From: UBA5448 sp045536965
GTDB lineage: Bacteria > Bacillota > Clostridia > Oscillospirales > SIG627
Reading direction: 5' to 3'
Assembly (NCBI GenBank): GCA_045536965.1
Contig: JAZSON010000021.1
Coordinates: 70,055 to 134,054, forward strand
Length of the DNA: 64,000 nt
Shown here: in pieces, positions 9,813 to 19,232 of the stretch
Numbering within the stretch: position 1 is the stretch's first letter
Layout of the letters: the number at the start of each line of letters is the position of its first letter
The notes under the pieces: generated by a model
Databases searched by the model: none
The model's input: only the letters and a program-made list of their open reading frames with translations
What the model was told of the DNA's origin: nothing
Made by a program: the position numbers and the translations under genes

Positions 9813-10643
9813 ATGAGTCGCGCAGATGAAATTTTCATTGCAAACATGAAAGATATACTGGAAAACGGTGTGTGGGACACCGATCTGCCCGTCCGTCCGA
9901 AATGGGAGGATGGCACTCTCGCGCATACCGTTAAAAAATTCGGTATTGTCAACCGCTATAATTTGCAAGAAGAATTCCCCATTTTAACCTTGCGGCGCGT
10001 ACCACTCAAGAGCGCTTTGGATGAATTGCTTTGGATTTGGCAGAAAAAGTCAAACAACGTTCATGATCTATCCAGCCACATTTGGGATCAATGGGCAGAT
10101 GAATCGGGTTCTATCGGCAAAGCATACGGCTATCAGCTCGGCATCAAGCATAAGTACCGTGAAGGCATGTTTGATCAGGTGGATCGCGTGATTTATGACT
10201 TGAAAAACAATCCCGCCAGCCGCCGCATCATCACCAATATATACAACCACGCCGATTTAAGCGAAATGCACCTTTATCCCTGCGCTTACAGCATGACCTT
10301 TAACGTTTCGGGCAATGTGCTCAACGGTATTCTCAACCAAAGAAGCAACGACATGCTGGTTGCCAACAGTTGGAATGTAGTTCAATACTCCCTTTTGATG
10401 TATATGATGGCACAGGTTGCCAATCTGCAGGTTGGTGAACTGGTCCACGTCATCGCAGATGCGCATATATACGATCGACACATCCCTCTTGTCAAAGAAT
10501 TACTGGAAGCCAAAACTTACGATGCTCCGAAATTAAAAATCGACACGAGTATCACCGATTTTTATGCCTTTACAAAAGACTCGTTCTCACTGGAAAACTA
10601 CGAGTTTTCACCTTTTTCGCACAAAATTCCCGTTGCAGAATAA
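9813..10643 (+). CDS. thyA: Thymidylate synthase
   Basis: 276 residues, usual length for ThyA. It makes dTMP from dUMP using methylene-tetrahydrofolate in the cytoplasm. Visible marks: the active-site cysteine in LYPCAYSMTFNV, the dUMP-binding stretch LNQRSNDMLVANSWN, and the C-terminal motif HVIADAHIYDRHI. The Cys context differs from the enterobacterial PPCHTLFQFY form but keeps the Pro-Cys pair. The gene has its own promoter, a strong G-rich ribosome-binding site and its own terminator, so it is a single-gene unit. No dihydrofolate reductase gene lies beside it. Confidence 0.93.
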   Translation: MSRADEIFIANMKDILENGVWDTDLPVRPKWEDGTLAHTVKKFGIVNRYNLQEEFPILTLRRVPLKSALDELLWIWQKKSNNVHDLSSHIWDQWADESGSIGKAYGYQLGIKHKYREGMFDQVDRVIYDLKNNPASRRIITNIYNHADLSEMHLYPCAYSMTFNVSGNVLNGILNQRSNDMLVANSWNVVQYSLLMYMMAQVANLQVGELVHVIADAHIYDRHIPLVKELLEAKTYDAPKLKIDTSITDFYAFTKDSFSLENYEFSPFSHKIPVAE

Positions 10644-10650
10644 TCAAACA

Positions 10651-10682
10651 AAAAAATCCGAAACGATGTTTCGGATTTTTTC
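10651..10682. terminator. Bidirectional terminator between thyA and the oxidoreductase
   Basis: Stem AATCCGAAA/TTTCGGATT with a CGATG loop, an A-run on the left and a T-run on the right. It can end both thyA (plus) and the convergent gene at 10690 (minus). Confidence 0.85.
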
Positions 10683-10689
10683 TTTTCTC

Positions 10690-11766
10690 TTATGCGTTGT
10701 CAAGTCCGAGGCCTCTGAGATCTGCCATGATACCGTTTTTCTCGGCATTGTACATTTTCCAAATGACGCGGAGACTTTGGAGGGCTTTTCTGCCGCTCGT
10801 TAAGGGTTCTTTACCTTCACGGATACATTCAATAAAGTGCTTGGTCTCAAACTGCGTTTCCTTGGAAAGGGCTGTTTCGCGTTTCCATACAACGCTGTAA
10901 CCGTCGTTCTTTTCAATTTCTCCGGGTACATGAGCAACGGTGCGGTTATAAACGCGGATCTCGCCTTCTCTGTGCAAATATTCGATCATACCGCCCTCGG
11001 TTTGAATCTGGAAATCACAGCCGAGACGGGTACCTCTTGCGCCCCAGGTTGCGCCGTGATAAGCGATGGCACCGTTTTCAAACTTCATAATCACAGAGCT
11101 GGTACCCTCGCGGAGCATCCAAGGAGTTCCAACGTTGGTACCCAAATGAGCACCCTCGATGGGATTGCCGAGGAACCAAAGAAGAATATCAATATAATGG
11201 CAACCGTGGCTGAAAAGCTGACCGCCGCCGAGACGGCTTGTGATCTGCCATACCTTGCCCTTATCCCCTTCTTCTTGCAGATAGTTATATCCAAAGCCTG
11301 TCAGCTGCTCTGTCCATATGGACATCTGCATGACCTTGCCGAATTCACCCGAATCAATCATTTCCTTGAGCTTGACAATGCCGCGCCAAAAACGGACGGG
11401 ATATGCACACATCAAAGTAACATTCTCCTGCTCGCAGGTCTCGATAAGTTTGATACATTCCTCTTCACTGTTACAAAGAGGCTTTTCCATCATGATGTGC
11501 TTATGATGCAATGCAAAAAACATGCCGCATTCAAAGTGCAGATCATGCGGAAGGGCAATCAAAACGCCGTCAATGTCGTTGACCATATCTCTGTAATCGG
11601 TATAGATTTTGGGATATGTGCCAAGCGCCTCCGAAACAGCCTCTGCCTGCGAAGGTACGATATCACAGACAGCAACAATATCAATGCCATCCATTTCGTT
11701 GATGCCTTTTACATGGGCACCCATCATGCCGCCACAACCGACCAAACCCATTTTAAATGTTTCCAT
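10690..11766 (-). CDS. Gfo/Idh/MocA family NAD(P)-dependent oxidoreductase
   Basis: 358 residues from METFKMGLVGCGG. This ATG has GGAGG five bases upstream, so the longer frame is rejected. The N-terminal Rossmann fold shows GLVGCGGMMGAH (about residues 7-18) and the family motif EKPLCNS (about 95). The C-terminal half contains GGQLFSHGCHYIDILLWFLG, typical of the substrate-binding domain with a catalytic His/Asp region. Such enzymes oxidise or epimerise sugars, inositols or their derivatives with NAD(P). The substrate cannot be read here. It stands alone between thyA and the UPF0210 gene, with a terminator downstream; no clear promoter box was found in the 120 bases upstream. Confidence 0.85.
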   Translation of the reverse strand: METFKMGLVGCGGMMGAHVKGINEMDGIDIVAVCDIVPSQAEAVSEALGTYPKIYTDYRDMVNDIDGVLIALPHDLHFECGMFFALHHKHIMMEKPLCNSEEECIKLIETCEQENVTLMCAYPVRFWRGIVKLKEMIDSGEFGKVMQMSIWTEQLTGFGYNYLQEEGDKGKVWQITSRLGGGQLFSHGCHYIDILLWFLGNPIEGAHLGTNVGTPWMLREGTSSVIMKFENGAIAYHGATWGARGTRLGCDFQIQTEGGMIEYLHREGEIRVYNRTVAHVPGEIEKNDGYSVVWKRETALSKETQFETKHFIECIREGKEPLTSGRKALQSLRVIWKMYNAEKNGIMADLRGLGLDNA

Positions 11767-11887
11767 ACTAACCTCCGTAATACTTTTATGCATTCCCTTG
11801 CGGGACAGCTTGTACCTCAATAATAAACCAAAATGAATTGGTTGTATTTAGACAAAACGATACTAAGTTTGCACAATATGGTTAAAT

Positions 11888-13249
11888 TTAGTTTCTCAAT
11901 GAATGAATCGGTGCGGGGATACGTCCGCCACGGGATGTAAATTTCTCACAAGAAAAACCATTGACCGCCATGACGGGACCATAGCCGAGCAAACCGCCAA
12001 ATTCAACCGAATCTCCGACCTTTTTACCAACAGCGGGGATAAGACGAACGGCAGTGGTTTTGGAGTTTATCATACCGATGGCCGCTTCGTCCGCAATGAT
12101 GCCTGCCAAAGTCGATACGGGTGTATCACCCGGAATGACGATCATATCAAGACCAACAGAGCAAACACAGGTCATGGCTTCCAATTTTTCAAGGGTAAGC
12201 GCACCGCAGTTAACGGCTTCGATCATCCCTTGATCCTCGGATACGGGGATAAACGCACCCGACAGACCGCCTACATGCGATGATGCCATGGCGCCGCCTT
12301 TTTTGACAGCGTCGTTAAGCATAGCCAGCGCCGCCGTTGTTCCGGGTGCACCGCAACGTTCAAGACCCATTTCCTCCAAAATACGCGCCACAGAGTCACC
12401 GACAGCAGGGGTAGGCGCCAAAGACAGATCCACGATACCAAAGGGTATATTTAAGCGTCGGGATGCTTCGGTTGCGACAAGCTGACCCATGCGTGTCACT
12501 TTAAAGGCGGTTTTCTTGATCACATCGGCCAAACCCGAAAGGTCGGCTTCACGACATTTTTCTATCGCCGCTCTAACAACACCCGGCCCTGAAACACCGA
12601 CATTAATAACACATTCAGGTTCACCAACGCCATGAAAGGCGCCCGCCATAAACGGATTATCTTCGGGAACATTGGCAAACACAACAAATTTTGCACAGCC
12701 GATACTATCGCGATCTGCCGTCATTTGCGCAAGATCATGGATAATTCTGCCGCATTTGTTGACAGCGTCCATATTGATGCCCGCGCGGGATGTACCCACG
12801 TTTACCGAGGAGCAAATATTACTCGTAACAGTCAAGGCTTCCGGAATGGCATCCAAAAGAGCGGCATCTCCCACGGTGATTCCCTTATGTACAAGAGCGG
12901 AAAAACCACCGATGAAATTCACCCCCGTCACATCCGCCGCCCTTTGCATGGCGCGGGCGATGGTGACATATCCATCCGAATTGATCGCTCCTCCAACCAA
13001 AGAAACGGGGGTCACGGATACACGCTTATGAATAATGGGAATACCATATTCTTTCTCGATTTGTTCACCTGTTTTGACAAGATTTTCAGCGCGGGTCGTA
13101 ATCTTATCGTATATACGCTCGCCAATGACCTTTGCATCGGTCCCCCCTGCCGCATCCAGCAGAGAAATACCCATCGTGATGGTACGGACATCCAGACAGT
13201 CCTGGCGAATCATTTGTATAGTTTCTAAAATATCCGATGTATTCAACAT
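11888..13249 (-). CDS. UPF0210 (DUF711) family protein
   Basis: 453 residues, full length for UPF0210. The start at MLNTSDILETIQMI follows an AAGGAG site. The family shares a fold with PFL-like enzymes, but its reaction is not established. Glycine-rich conserved stretches are visible (NVGVSGPGVV about residue 220, GLLGYGPVMAVN near the C-terminus). It lies 11 bases downstream of the small ACT-domain gene UPF0237, a pairing known across Firmicutes and archaea that suggests joint function, perhaps with the ACT protein as ligand sensor (inference). Confidence 0.88.
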   Translation of the reverse strand: MLNTSDILETIQMIRQDCLDVRTITMGISLLDAAGGTDAKVIGERIYDKITTRAENLVKTGEQIEKEYGIPIIHKRVSVTPVSLVGGAINSDGYVTIARAMQRAADVTGVNFIGGFSALVHKGITVGDAALLDAIPEALTVTSNICSSVNVGTSRAGINMDAVNKCGRIIHDLAQMTADRDSIGCAKFVVFANVPEDNPFMAGAFHGVGEPECVINVGVSGPGVVRAAIEKCREADLSGLADVIKKTAFKVTRMGQLVATEASRRLNIPFGIVDLSLAPTPAVGDSVARILEEMGLERCGAPGTTAALAMLNDAVKKGGAMASSHVGGLSGAFIPVSEDQGMIEAVNCGALTLEKLEAMTCVCSVGLDMIVIPGDTPVSTLAGIIADEAAIGMINSKTTAVRLIPAVGKKVGDSVEFGGLLGYGPVMAVNGFSCEKFTSRGGRIPAPIHSLRN

Positions 13250-13260
13250 AGAAAAGCTCC

Positions 13261-13530
13261 TTAAATTCTGTGCATAGAATTGAAAATGTCCTCATGCATG
13301 GTATCGATGCGCAAATTGTTTTTTATGCCCATCTCACGCATAAGATCCACAAAATCGCCAAAGGGAATATTGAGACCATCAACATTCACCAGCATCATCA
13401 TGGCAAAATAGTCTCCCAAAACACTTTGTGCGATGTCAAGGATGTTGGCACCTTTGCTGGCACAAACCTCACTGACTTTGGCAATGATGCCAACACAATC
13501 TTTTCCCGTAACGGTTACAACGGCTTTCAT
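13261..13530 (-). CDS. UPF0237 ACT-domain protein
   Basis: 89 residues, a single ACT domain beginning MKAVVTVTGKDCVGIIAKV with a later LNIPFGDF segment. ACT domains bind small ligands, often amino acids, and this family is always a stand-alone regulator-like protein. The next gene downstream is its usual partner UPF0210. It starts 27 bases after the stop of the large surface-protein gene, with no terminator visible between them, so read-through is possible. The ligand is unknown. Confidence 0.9.
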   Translation of the reverse strand: MKAVVTVTGKDCVGIIAKVSEVCASKGANILDIAQSVLGDYFAMMMLVNVDGLNIPFGDFVDLMREMGIKNNLRIDTMHEDIFNSMHRI

Positions 13531-13557
13531 AACTTTTCAACCTTTCAAATTTTTAGT

Positions 13558-16500
13558 TTATTCATGCTTTTTATGCAAATAAATAAGGATTCCGAAACCA
13601 AGCGCAAGAAGTACAATGCCAACGAGGGGCAGGAGAGCCGCTTCGGAAAAGAGCCAAAAACCATCACTTTGTGTGTGGACAAGATGGCTGTGTCCGAAGT
13701 ATTCTTTTCCGCTTTCATCTTTTGCGTACATGCAAAAGAGATATTCTTTATCCGCAGCAAGCTTTGCGACCTTTGTTTCAATATAGGGACTGTCGCTCTT
13801 TACTTCCAAAACCGTCCATTCGGTCCGGCCGTTTTCTTTGTATGCAACACCAAAGGAAGTGGCGGATGCACCCAAAAAGGTGGAGATCCCCGCGATTTTG
13901 ACAGATTTGTCCTCTTCAAGTAAATCCACGATGCTTAAATAGGGAAGTTCGGGACGGATACCGTAACTGTCAAACAAAAGATAATAAGTGCCGATTTTGG
14001 GTGCGCAGAAGGTGAGGGTATCACAAGAGGTATCCAGATCGGGAAGATATAAATATCCCGTTTCGCCGTTTTCATTATAAGCGCACACCACACCGACCGA
14101 GGCACGTGCAAAAGCAGAAACACACGAATCCAGCAAGTCAATCTTTACCGTAATCAACACGCAATTTTTCAATGTTGTTTCATCATACCCCAATGTCAAA
14201 TTACTGAGGGTATATACCGTACGGGCGGAAAGGCGAATGGTTTCTTTGGCAATGGTCACTCGATCGGCTTTATCGGCAAGCCAACCGCACATGGCATCAT
14301 ATCCATCCGACGAGCGATTGACGGTTTCGAGGGTAAGAGTGTGCTTTAAAGCCACATCTTCGTCGATACCCGTGGGAAGCTGATCGGTATAAACCAATGA
14401 AAAACCGTCGGGCATGGTGACAATTTCATTTTCAAAAGAATCTTCATACAAGGCGGTCACGAGGGCATTTTCAAACAAACAGATCCGCGTATCGGGAGAA
14501 GCCGCGTCTTCAAACACCACACCATTCTCCGAGATCCAGCCGAGAAACCGTTTATTTGCATCAGTATTGGCGTGAATGGAAATCCATACGCCAAGAGCGG
14601 CATTTTCACTGTCGGAAAAACCACCCTCAACCTTCAAATTCAGGGTAGGTTTGTAAAAAGACAGGATCCGGCCATCCAATGAAACGACCAAATCAAACAA
14701 ACGAGCAAAATCACGCGATTCAATATATTCGCAGTCGTTTATACGGCAAAACGGATAGGACAAAACCTCTCTTGTGCCGCCGACGGAAATTTCACATGCA
14801 TTGATCAAAAGTTGGATGGAAACATCCCCCGCTTCAATCAAAACAAGGTCATTATACTGATAATAGGTGTTAATCTCCAAAATCTCCAAAAGGGTGGAAA
14901 GCGGCAGAAGATATACGCCGCCCGCGCTTTCAATCACGGGGGGTGTGTTGTTCAGGATCTTTTGGGGCAAGATCCATTTATTTTCGGTGATATCGACCGA
15001 AAAAGCGGCGGCAGGAAACGAATATGCTTCGGTAAGTGCCGACACATTGACCTCTTGGTCAGGCATAACGAAAGTGGCTGTTTGCGAAAATGGATTTGAA
15101 AAGATAAAGTCTTCGCTTGATGCGGTCCAACGAACAAACCGGTGATTCTCGGGAAGTGTCGCCGTTAGAGTGACATGCGTACCCTCGGCTGCTTGGCTGC
15201 GATCTGCTTTGCCGCCACTAACCAAAACACTGTATGTCGGCTTTTTATCGACAATGGCTTTGATGCGGGTAATAGACTGTTTTTCTTTAACAATCGTTGT
15301 AAAGGCATCCGAATAGGTTTTTTCCGATTTTGTGACAGAGCCCGAAGGAGAAACGTAGGAGACCTCCCAACCCTTGAATATCTCGTCACTTTCCACCGTT
15401 GCCATCAAAGTGATCTTTTCTCCCTTGTCGGCAAACGCTTTGTCAGCGATACCGCCGCTGATGGTGACGGTGCGGGGAGACTCGACAAATTTTGCTTCCA
15501 GTTTAACGTCTTTATCGATCATGGTAAAGGTGGTAACAGCATGCTTTTTATTGTCCAGTTTCAGTTTCTTGCCCGCGCTGTCTTCGCCCGAAATAATTTT
15601 CCATTCAAAAAAGACCATATTTTCGGGTGGTTGGGCCGTAATGGTGATAACGGTACCCGCAATGGCGCGTTCTCGGGAACTTTTTCCGCCCACCACATCG
15701 ATCAACAGACCCTCATCCTCAAACTGCGCAACAATAACCACGTTCCCCGCAGGCATGACAAACCGAGTGCTTAGAGAGGCAGGATCTTCGAATTTGACCT
15801 CGGTGGGACCTTCGTATATCCAACCAACGAACTTCTTTCCGATAAAGGTAGAAGCGTTGATTTCGACCGTTTCGCCTGCGTTACATGCCAAAGCATCCGA
15901 CTCTCCGCCTCGGATATCAACGGTATATATGGTTAGGGTCTCTCCACCGCTGCTTTGCAAAATCGGGTAGACGCAAACATCGTAATTCGGCATGGTGACG
16001 GTGGTTTGCTTATTTTTGGCATCGGTAAAAGTAACAGGCGTTTCGGGGGAATCAAACCAACGCTCAAACGTTTGTCCTTTTTGCGGGGTGACCTGTAACG
16101 AAACCGATTCACCGTAGGCTGCAAACCAGTGGGAAGATGTCGCACCCTCGGCGATCAAAGCATACACCTCGGTGGTTTTGGATGCATTCCAACGCATGGC
16201 GCGTTTGATCGAGGTGACGGCTTTATCATTGACATAGAGTTTACCTTTGCCGAGACTGACAGCCGCGCCATCATCGTTATTGATTCCAATACCACCGCCG
16301 CCGAGAGCGATATATCCGTTTTTCAATTTTGATGTGTTCAGTTTGACGGTAGCACTTTCATCCTCTCCGCTCACCGCGATACCTGCGCCGCCAAATCGAT
16401 AGACACCTGCCGAAAACTTTGCATTTTCATCTGCGGGAATCAGTTCAATGGAAGATTTGTCCATCATGAGAATACCACTGGAAAGGGCACCGCCACGCAA

Positions 16501-16878
16501 TCTGCAATCACCCGCAAAGGTCAATTGAACCGATTTTTGGGGTGAAATTTCCATAACGGGATTGCCGCGGGAATAATCGCTTCCGCTTGGTTGTACGGCG
16601 ATCAGATCTCGCATTTCGATTTTGGCTTGGTTGGAAACATATATTTTCAATTCAAACTCGGTATTGGGCGCGCCGACCAAAATATAGTTGCCACCCGTCA
16701 GAGTAAGCGATTTTGAAGAGTGACGATAGTTGTAGCCGCTTCCTTTGGTATCGGCTGTCAAAGAGGAAATTTGAATGGTCACGGGAGAAGAATCGGTTGC
16801 AAAAACAGGCAGCCAAAAAGTCGATATGAATGAAAAGAGGAGCAAAAAGGATATGGCAATTTTTCCCGCTTTTTTCAT
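13558..16878 (-). CDS. Large surface protein with six InlB-type repeats and a stalk domain
   Basis: About 1106 residues. The start is ATG 16878 (MKKAGKIAIS) because GGAGGG lies just before it. Domains in order: signal peptide ending near VFATDSS; a Gly/Ser-rich beta-strand region to about 225; five consecutive divergent InlB B-type repeats (about 235-625), each with GG..A..G..V.I.A near its start and F..W in the middle; a copper-amine-oxidase-N-like stalk domain (about 640-745, with LPLSTLLEILEI and YIESRDFARLF); a sixth InlB-type repeat; about 240 residues of mixed beta sequence; then a C-terminal transmembrane helix (about 1075-1100) ending in LHKKHE. It is exported and membrane-anchored. 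Function is unknown; such proteins often bind surfaces or carry adhesion modules. Confidence 0.82.
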   Translation of the reverse strand: MKKAGKIAISFLLLFSFISTFWLPVFATDSSPVTIQISSLTADTKGSGYNYRHSSKSLTLTGGNYILVGAPNTEFELKIYVSNQAKIEMRDLIAVQPSGSDYSRGNPVMEISPQKSVQLTFAGDCRLRGGALSSGILMMDKSSIELIPADENAKFSAGVYRFGGAGIAVSGEDESATVKLNTSKLKNGYIALGGGGIGINNDDGAAVSLGKGKLYVNDKAVTSIKRAMRWNASKTTEVYALIAEGATSSHWFAAYGESVSLQVTPQKGQTFERWFDSPETPVTFTDAKNKQTTVTMPNYDVCVYPILQSSGGETLTIYTVDIRGGESDALACNAGETVEINASTFIGKKFVGWIYEGPTEVKFEDPASLSTRFVMPAGNVVIVAQFEDEGLLIDVVGGKSSRERAIAGTVITITAQPPENMVFFEWKIISGEDSAGKKLKLDNKKHAVTTFTMIDKDVKLEAKFVESPRTVTISGGIADKAFADKGEKITLMATVESDEIFKGWEVSYVSPSGSVTKSEKTYSDAFTTIVKEKQSITRIKAIVDKKPTYSVLVSGGKADRSQAAEGTHVTLTATLPENHRFVRWTASSEDFIFSNPFSQTATFVMPDQEVNVSALTEAYSFPAAAFSVDITENKWILPQKILNNTPPVIESAGGVYLLPLSTLLEILEINTYYQYNDLVLIEAGDVSIQLLINACEISVGGTREVLSYPFCRINDCEYIESRDFARLFDLVVSLDGRILSFYKPTLNLKVEGGFSDSENAALGVWISIHANTDANKRFLGWISENGVVFEDAASPDTRICLFENALVTALYEDSFENEIVTMPDGFSLVYTDQLPTGIDEDVALKHTLTLETVNRSSDGYDAMCGWLADKADRVTIAKETIRLSARTVYTLSNLTLGYDETTLKNCVLITVKIDLLDSCVSAFARASVGVVCAYNENGETGYLYLPDLDTSCDTLTFCAPKIGTYYLLFDSYGIRPELPYLSIVDLLEEDKSVKIAGISTFLGASATSFGVAYKENGRTEWTVLEVKSDSPYIETKVAKLAADKEYLFCMYAKDESGKEYFGHSHLVHTQSDGFWLFSEAALLPLVGIVLLALGFGILIYLHKKHE

Positions 16879-16921
16879 AATACCCTCCATAGAAAATTAA
16901 GTACATAAAAATTCAAAATAT

Positions 16922-16950
16922 AGTATACCCTATTTTCCCTATCTTTTCAA
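16922..16950 (-). promoter_or_regulatory. Promoter for the repeat-rich surface protein
   Basis: Minus strand TTGAAA (16950-16945), 17-base spacer, TATACT (16927-16922), about 45 bases before the ATG at 16878. Confidence 0.75.
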
Positions 16951-17009
16951 GGGGAAATTCCCAGTATTGCCACAAAGTATAAAATATCACAAAAAATACC
17001 CACCAAACC

Positions 17010-17038
17010 TTGCAAATCATAAGAAAATGTAATATAAT
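17010..17038 (+). promoter_or_regulatory. Promoter for recJ and following genes
   Basis: TTGCAA (17010-17015), 17-base spacer, TATAAT (17033-17038), about 30 bases before the recJ ATG. It probably drives the tightly packed run to mazG. Confidence 0.75.
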
Positions 17039-17071
17039 ATACATTAAAAATATTATAAGTTGAAGAGTAAG

Positions 17072-19222
17072 ATGAAAAAACAATGGATCTTAAAAACGGC
17101 GGATGAAGAAAATGTGCGCTCCCTTTCAGCCTCTCTTTCGGTCTCTCCCGCCTTTGCAAGAGTCCTCATCTCCCGTGGACTCAATACACCCGAATCGGCA
17201 AAAAACTTTTTGGACAACAGCGGCGATGTGTTTCTTTCACCGTTTTTATTGAATGATATGGACATTGCTGTCGATATCATTTTCAAGTCCCTCGCAAAAG
17301 GTGAAAAAATTCTGGTTTTCGGTGATTATGATGTGGACGGCGTGACCGCCACATCGGTTCTCTATTCCTATTTGACATCCCTCGGTGGGGAAATCTCTTA
17401 TTATATCCCCAGCCGACACAAAGAGGGTTATGGGCTTTCTCTTTCGGCGGCAGAGACATTTGTTAAAGACGGCACAGCCCTTTTAATCACAACCGATACA
17501 GGCGTGACCGCCCACAAGGAAACGGCTTATTTGAAAGAAAACGGTGTTTCGGTGATTGTGACCGACCATCACACCTGCGTAGATATTCTCCCCCCTGCCG
17601 ATGCCGTTGTCAATCCCATGCGACCCGACAACGTCTATCCTTTCAAAGGGCTGGCGGGTGTGGGTGTTGCTTTTAAACTCATGACAGCGCTGGAAATGAA
17701 AAGAACGGGCCAATCGGTTACACAAGCGAGCAAGACATTACTCCAAAAGTACGGTGATCTGATTGCCATTGGCACCGTTGGCGACGTGATGCCCTTGACA
17801 AATGAAAACCGCGCCATTGTCACCCATGGTCTTGCAAGGCTTGAAAACACGGAAAACATCGGCTTAAAGGCCCTTCTTGATGTCATAGCCGAAGAATCCA
17901 GCGGGGCATCCCAGCGCAAAATCAATGCAGGATATATCAGTTATGTTTTAGCCCCCCGCCTCAACGCTGTTGGCAGAATCGCCGACGCCTCGATGGCGGT
18001 AAATCTTTTAACCACCGAAAGCAGCCTTAACGCCATGAGCATCGCAGGTAAGCTTTGCGACATTAACTTCACACGAAAAAATCTTGAAAACCAAATATAC
18101 GAGGAAGCCATTCAATACATTGAGCAGGAAATCGATCTGGAAACAACCCAATTCCTTGTGCTTGCAAACGATCATTGGCACCATGGTATTATCGGAATAG
18201 TCGCATCAAGGATTGCCGAAAAATACCACCGTTCTTGTATTTTAATTTCTTTTCGTAACGAAGCCGACGGCTCGGTTACAGACATTGGCAAAGGCTCGGG
18301 TCGCAGTGTTGGGAATTTGAATCTTGTCGAAGCTCTCTCCGCCGCTTCCGACATTCTCATTAAATACGGCGGTCACAAATCTGCTGCGGGACTTTCTCTT
18401 TCACGTGATCGCTTATCTACCCTCACCGAACACTTAAATCAATTTGCATCGGGTGTATCGCAGGAGGAAACAGTCGGGTTGTCGGTGGACACCTATTTGC
18501 TCCCCCACGAGATCACCACCGATCTTGCCAAAGAGATCGCGGCATTACAGCCATACGGCACAGAAAACCCGCCCCCGCTCTTTCTTTTGAGAGATTATAC
18601 CCTCACTTCGGTTACCCCCCTCTCGGGCGGTAAACACACAAGACTTCATTTGGCACTCCCCAACGGCGGTAACATTCCTCTGCTTTGTTTTGGATTGGCT
18701 ACCGCAGAGTGTCTCTTTTGCGCCGGGGATCGGCTGGATGTGGTCGCAACTTGCGAACTCAATTTATTCCAAAATCGCCAATCGGTTCAATTGACACTGA
18801 CCGACATGCGGATTTCGGAAGATTTCTGCGCCGACCAAGAAACCGATTTTTCGGCAGCGGACAGTATTTTGAAAACCGAAACGCACAATCCACCACTCGA
18901 GGATGTCCCCCTCGATCACGAGCTACCGTCCATCTATATGTATATCAAAGAGGCGGTATCTACAACCGGCGCCGAAACCCGCCTATCCATCAGCGCAGCA
19001 TCGGCCGACATTACCAGACAATACGGATTTTCATGCAGTCGCTTAAAATTGTTGCTTGCACTCAACATTTTCAGGGAATGTTCTCTTCTCACTTTAAACT
19101 GTTCCTCCTGCGATCAGCCCGTTTCCATTCGGTTGCTTCCACGCAAAGAACAAAAAGTCCCCCTTGCAAGCTCCCGTCTGTATGTAAGATTGCGCCATTA
19201 TTACAAATCTCAAACAAAATGA
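17072..19222 (+). CDS. recJ: Single-stranded-DNA-specific exonuclease RecJ
   Basis: 716 residues from MKKQWILKTADEE; a TTG twelve bases upstream is a less likely start. The DHH-family 5'-3' exonuclease acts in recombination and repair. Motifs: GDYDVDGVTATS (about residues 92-103), TTDTGVTA, the DHH in VTDHHTC, and the DHHA1 motif GGHKSAAGLS (about 435). The C-terminal extension of about 250 residues includes the RecJ OB region. It is the first gene of a plus-strand operon; its stop overlaps the ribosome-binding site of rel. Confidence 0.92.
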   Translation: MKKQWILKTADEENVRSLSASLSVSPAFARVLISRGLNTPESAKNFLDNSGDVFLSPFLLNDMDIAVDIIFKSLAKGEKILVFGDYDVDGVTATSVLYSYLTSLGGEISYYIPSRHKEGYGLSLSAAETFVKDGTALLITTDTGVTAHKETAYLKENGVSVIVTDHHTCVDILPPADAVVNPMRPDNVYPFKGLAGVGVAFKLMTALEMKRTGQSVTQASKTLLQKYGDLIAIGTVGDVMPLTNENRAIVTHGLARLENTENIGLKALLDVIAEESSGASQRKINAGYISYVLAPRLNAVGRIADASMAVNLLTTESSLNAMSIAGKLCDINFTRKNLENQIYEEAIQYIEQEIDLETTQFLVLANDHWHHGIIGIVASRIAEKYHRSCILISFRNEADGSVTDIGKGSGRSVGNLNLVEALSAASDILIKYGGHKSAAGLSLSRDRLSTLTEHLNQFASGVSQEETVGLSVDTYLLPHEITTDLAKEIAALQPYGTENPPPLFLLRDYTLTSVTPLSGGKHTRLHLALPNGGNIPLLCFGLATAECLFCAGDRLDVVATCELNLFQNRQSVQLTLTDMRISEDFCADQETDFSAADSILKTETHNPPLEDVPLDHELPSIYMYIKEAVSTTGAETRLSISAASADITRQYGFSCSRLKLLLALNIFRECSLLTLNCSSCDQPVSIRLLPRKEQKVPLASSRLYVRLRHYYKSQTK

Positions 19223-19232
19223 GGTGACCTGC

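Noticed and set aside
10837..11823. Open frame of 328 codons on the plus strand
   Set aside because: Entirely antisense to the Gfo/Idh/MocA gene, which has clear motifs and a good start; no ribosome-binding site for the antisense frame.
12632..13228. Open frame of 198 codons on the plus strand
   Set aside because: Shadow of the UPF0210 gene on the opposite strand.
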